64,000 bases of DNA from the NCBI RefSeq assembly GCF_936928535.1, contig NZ_CAKZHY010000118.1, positions 1 through 64,000 on the forward strand, given 5' to 3'. Positions within the stretch are counted from its first letter, which is position 1. Every line of letters begins with the position of its first letter. The translations under genes were made by a program, and so were the position numbers. The notes beneath the pieces are model-generated. The model saw only the letters and a list, made by a program, of their open reading frames with translations, did no database searches and was not told where the DNA came from. Shown one piece after another: positions 61,102 through 64,000 of this stretch. The DNA comes from an uncultured Bradyrhizobium sp. GTDB lineage: Bacteria > Pseudomonadota > Alphaproteobacteria > Rhizobiales > Xanthobacteraceae.

Positions 61102-61947
61102 TCACCACACCGCCGTGCCCTTCATCGTCGGCTGCCCTTCCGCATTCGCGGTCCACAGCTCCATGCCCGCCTCGGTCTCGTTGGCGTTGATGGAAAACTC
61201 CGTGCCCTCGAACAACGGTTGCACGCCGCGATAAGTGAATTTCTTCGGCGGCTTGCCGCTGTGCAGTTTTGCCGCCATTTCGACGATGAGCGCCGCCTGC
61301 AGCGGGCCGTGGAAGATCAGACCCGGATAGCCCTCGACCTTGGTGACATAGTCGCGGTCGTAATGAATGCGGTGGCCGTTGAAGGTCAGCGCGGAATACC
61401 GAAACAACAGCACGGGATCGCTGACATGGGTCTCGCGGTGCTGCGCCTGCGGCGGCGGGGCCTTGGCCGTCGCGGGCGCGCTGCTCGTCATCTCGCGATA
61501 GACGATGTCCTGCCGCTCGCGGATGGCGATGCCACGCGGCGAGGAGATGCTGTGCTCGACCGAGACGAAGCACAGCGTGCCGGTCGAACCGGTCTTCACC
61601 TGCACGTCGGCGATGCGCGAGGTCCGGGTCGAGGCGTCGCCGACACGCAGCGGCTGCAGGAACTCGATCTCGCCGCCGGCCCACATCCGGCGCGGCAGCG
61701 GCACCGGCGGCAGGAAGCCGCCGCGGGTCGGGTGGCCGTCGGGCCCGAGCATCGACATTGGGAACACCGGCTGCGCCAGGCACCAATGCACCGTGAACGG
61801 CGCAGCGTCGCCCGCCTTCGGCTCGCCGACATCCTGGAACAGCGTCGCGCGCAGCCCCATGACGAGCTGCGCGGTGACGATGTCGGTCGCCTCCGTGCTG
61901 CGGCCGATCCATTGCCTGAGGTGATCGATGTCGAGCTTCTCGGTCAT
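61102..61947 (-). CDS. FAS1-like/MaoC-type dehydratase
   Basis: This 281-residue protein resembles mesaconyl-C4-CoA hydratase and HTD2-like dehydratases, with two hotdog-like parts. The N-terminal part (about 10-150) has GGFLPPVPLPRRMWAGGEIEF. The C-terminal part holds FRYSALTFNGHRIHYDRDY, a hydratase-2-like motif with the Asn-His pair, and YPGLIFHGPLQ. It likely hydrates or dehydrates a hydroxyacyl-CoA. The CoA-transferase gene lies 15 bp upstream and an acyl-CoA dehydrogenase gene follows that, so the operon looks like a branched or C4-C5 dicarboxyl-CoA pathway (inference). Confidence 0.85.
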   Translation of the reverse strand: MTEKLDIDHLRQWIGRSTEATDIVTAQLVMGLRATLFQDVGEPKAGDAAPFTVHWCLAQPVFPMSMLGPDGHPTRGGFLPPVPLPRRMWAGGEIEFLQPLRVGDASTRTSRIADVQVKTGSTGTLCFVSVEHSISSPRGIAIRERQDIVYREMTSSAPATAKAPPPQAQHRETHVSDPVLLFRYSALTFNGHRIHYDRDYVTKVEGYPGLIFHGPLQAALIVEMAAKLHSGKPPKKFTYRGVQPLFEGTEFSINANETEAGMELWTANAEGQPTMKGTAVW

Positions 61948-61962
61948 GACGCCCTGCTCTTG

Positions 61963-63060
61963 TTACTTCTTGGGACTTTCGCCGATCGCGGGCACCGCGC
62001 CGTAGGTGCGCGTCTCGCCGACGATGATCGGCGCCGGCGCAGGATAGCTGACGCGGCCGTTCGGCGTATTCACCTCGATGCGACGCAGATGCGGATGGTT
62101 GGTGAGATCGGTCATGGTGTTGACCTCCGCAAACGCAATGTCGGCGTCCGACAGCCGCTTCAAGAGCTCGTCGCGCGTCATCTTGCCGAAGATATCCGCA
62201 ACCGTCGTGTCGGTGAAATCGCGGTTGCGCACGCGCTCCACCATGTTGGCGACGCGGGGATCCCTGGGCAAATCAGGCCGGTCCAGCACCTCGGCGCAGA
62301 GCGTCTTCCATTCGCGCTCGCTCTGGATCGAAATCAGGATGTCCTTGCCGTCTTTCGAGGTGAACACGCCGTAGGGCGCGATCGAGGGATGACGCAGCCC
62401 CATGCGCTTGGGCGGATTGCCGGCCTCGGCGTTGAGCAGCGGCACGGTGCACCAATCCGCCATCACGTCGAACATGGAGATGCGGATGTCACAGCCCTTG
62501 CCGGTGCGCCCGCGCGCGATCAGTGCTTCCAGGATCGCCGCATGCGCGGTGGCGCCGGTCGCGACATCCACGATCGACATGCCGACGCGCGAAGCGCCGT
62601 CGGGATTGCCGGTGATCGAGGCAAGCCCGCTCTCGGCCTGGATCAGGAGATCATAGGCCTTGCGATGCGCGTAGGGGCCCTCGTCGCCATAGCCGGTGAT
62701 CGTGCACGAGATCAGCTTCGGATAGTCCTTGAGCAAACGCTCGCGCGAGAAGCCGAGCTTGTCCATCGAGCCCGGCTTGAGGTTCTGCACCAGCACGTCG
62801 GCGCTCGCGATCAGCTTTTCCAGCTCGGCGCGGCCCTCCTTGGTGGCGAGGTCGACCACGGCCGATTGCTTGCCGCGGTTGAGCCAGACAAAATAGCTGC
62901 TCTGCCCCTTGGCCGCGGCGTCATAGCCGCGGGCAAAATCGCCTTCCGGCCGCTCGATCTTGATCACCTCGGCGCCGGCGTCGGCCAGCCGCGACGAGCA
63001 GAACGGCGCCGCCACCGCCTGCTCGACCGCAATCACCCTGATCCCGTCCAATGCTCCCAT
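61963..63060 (-). CDS. CaiB/BaiF family CoA-transferase
   Basis: This class III CoA-transferase has 365 residues. It has GALDGIRVIAVEQAVAAPF at the N terminus, EVIKIERPEGDFARGYD and CTITGYGDEGPY. The likely nucleophilic Asp165 lies in GMSIVDVATGATAH. It would activate an organic acid by taking CoA from a donor such as succinyl- or acetyl-CoA. It is the middle gene of a three-gene operon: acyl-CoA dehydrogenase, CoA-transferase, dehydratase. The upstream gap is 9 bp. Confidence 0.9.
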   Translation of the reverse strand: MGALDGIRVIAVEQAVAAPFCSSRLADAGAEVIKIERPEGDFARGYDAAAKGQSSYFVWLNRGKQSAVVDLATKEGRAELEKLIASADVLVQNLKPGSMDKLGFSRERLLKDYPKLISCTITGYGDEGPYAHRKAYDLLIQAESGLASITGNPDGASRVGMSIVDVATGATAHAAILEALIARGRTGKGCDIRISMFDVMADWCTVPLLNAEAGNPPKRMGLRHPSIAPYGVFTSKDGKDILISIQSEREWKTLCAEVLDRPDLPRDPRVANMVERVRNRDFTDTTVADIFGKMTRDELLKRLSDADIAFAEVNTMTDLTNHPHLRRIEVNTPNGRVSYPAPAPIIVGETRTYGAVPAIGESPKK

Positions 63061-63069
63061 GGTGCGACC

Positions 63070-64000
63070 TCAGTACGAGCGGGGCATGCCGAGCACATGC
63101 TCGGCGACGAAGGACAGCACCAGATTGGTCGAGATCGGCGCGACCTGATACAGCCGTGTCTCGCGGAATTTGCGCTCGACGTCATATTCCTCGGCGAAGC
63201 CGAAGCCGCCATGGGTCTGGATGCAGGCGTTCGCCGCCTCCCATGACGCATCCGCCGCCAGCATTTTGGCCATGTTGGCCTCCGCGCCGCAGTCGAGCCC
63301 GGCCTCGTATTTGCGCGTGGCTTCCTTCACCATCAATTCGGCCGCGCGCATCGAGGCGTAGGCCTTTGCGATCGGGAACTGGATGCCCTGGTTCTGCCCG
63401 ATCGGCCGGCCGAAAACGCTGCGCTCCTTGGCGTAGTTGGTGGCTTTCGCAATGAACCACTTTGCATCGCCGACGCATTCGGCGGCGATCAGGATGCGCT
63501 CGGCATTCATGCCTGAGAGAATGTAGCGAAAGCCCTTGCCTTCCTCGCCGATCAGATTCTCCGCCGGCACCTTCATGTCGGTAAAGAAGACCTCCGTGGT
63601 GGCGTGGTTCATCATGGTGCGGATCGGCCGGATCTCGAGGCCATTGTTCTTGGCCTCGCGCATGTCGACGATGAACACCGAGAGCCCATCGGTGCGCTTC
63701 TTGACCTGCTCTTTCGGCGTGGTTCGCGCCAGCAGCACCATCAGATCGGAATGCTCGGCGCGGCTGGTCCAGATCTTCTGGCCGTTGACGATGTAGCTGT
63801 CGTTGCCTTCCTTGCGCGCGAAGGTCTTCAGCGAGGAGGTGTCGGTGCCGCTGGTCGGCTCGGTGACGCCGAATGCCTGCAGCCGCAATTCGCCGCTGGC
63901 GATCTTCGGCAGGTACTTTGCCTTCTGCTCGGCATTGCCGTGCCTGAGCACCGTGCCCATCGTGTACATCTGCGCGTGGCAGCCGCCGCCATTGCAGCCC
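63070..64000 (-). CDS. acyl-CoA dehydrogenase, 5' end outside the window
   Basis: This partial ACAD runs off the right edge. The visible 310 residues include the middle-domain motif FGVTEPTSGTDTSSLKTFA, the loop VNGQKIWTSRAEHSDLM, and the C-terminal IQTHGGFGFAEEYDVERKFRETRL, with Glu at the usual catalytic-region position and a closing VLGMPRSY. The first visible codons (CNGGGCHAQMYTMG) are part of the protein, so the ATG at 63969 is not the start. It is the upstream gene of the CoA-transferase/dehydratase operon. Confidence 0.9.
   Translation of the reverse strand, partial: GCNGGGCHAQMYTMGTVLRHGNAEQKAKYLPKIASGELRLQAFGVTEPTSGTDTSSLKTFARKEGNDSYIVNGQKIWTSRAEHSDLMVLLARTTPKEQVKKRTDGLSVFIVDMREAKNNGLEIRPIRTMMNHATTEVFFTDMKVPAENLIGEEGKGFRYILSGMNAERILIAAECVGDAKWFIAKATNYAKERSVFGRPIGQNQGIQFPIAKAYASMRAAELMVKEATRKYEAGLDCGAEANMAKMLAADASWEAANACIQTHGGFGFAEEYDVERKFRETRLYQVAPISTNLVLSFVAEHVLGMPRSY

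Overview
This GC-rich window reads as a chromosomal stretch of an alphaproteobacterium, most likely Bradyrhizobium or a close relative in the Nitrobacteraceae. The reasons are the dense acyl-CoA and CoA-transferase catabolic genes, a PimC/PimD-like dehydrogenase pair, a PutA without a DNA-binding domain beside a divergent Lrp-type regulator, and many long intergenic palindromes of the sort common in that group. The taxonomic call is inference; no rRNA or tRNA gene was recognised, and no insertion sequence, prophage or CRISPR array was seen.

Layout. 1-4.3 kb: NikR, a flavin-dependent monooxygenase with its flavin reductase, and the galactonate genes dgoK-dgoA. 4.4-8.9 kb: a PoxB-type pyruvate oxidase, a small membrane protein built from an exact 52-residue duplication, a double-hotdog thioesterase, and a frameshifted DUF1186/SEC-C gene. 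8.9-14.2 kb: an amidase and a cyanuric acid hydrolase, divergent from a PAS-MCP-PilZ chemoreceptor. 14.5-19.5 kb: Tex, a Gly/His-rich secreted protein, and a two-component system. 19.6-24.3 kb: two cysteine-rich secreted proteins, one with a beta-propeller-like domain, followed by a DsbA/ScsC-like thiol oxidoreductase. 24.3-25.5 kb: a LuxR-type HTH protein overlapping a cytoplasmic HtrA-like protein that has lost its catalytic His and Ser.

25.7-38.6 kb: a Tat-exported VOC protein, an outer-membrane protein, a DHDPS-like aldolase, an orphan molybdenum hydroxylase large subunit, an enoyl-CoA hydratase plus acyl-CoA dehydrogenase operon, LemA with two TPM-domain proteins, and an overlapping cNMP-binding/metallo-hydrolase pair. 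38.9-44 kb: a membrane-anchored hypothetical, a frameshifted CxxCH protein, a GST and a CoA-transferase. 44-53.6 kb: putA with its regulator, cspA, sulfite dehydrogenase sorAB, a membrane cytochrome-b-like/2Fe-2S/nucleotide-cyclase fusion, and a GT39 glycosyltransferase. 53.7-64 kb: ycjXF, hemolysin III, two SDRs around a MarR regulator with a perfect 29-bp operator-like palindrome, benzoylformate decarboxylase, and an acyl-CoA catabolic operon that runs off the right end.

The most novel-looking units are the cysteine-rich cassette at 19.66-24.28 kb, the pseudo-HtrA/LuxR pair at 24.3-25.5 kb, and the putative redox-sensing cyclase at 49.9-51.7 kb. At least five families of paired palindromes fill the intergenic gaps, and one of them appears to carry a gene's start codon. 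Two genes look broken by single-base frameshifts; real decay and sequencing error cannot be told apart from the sequence alone.
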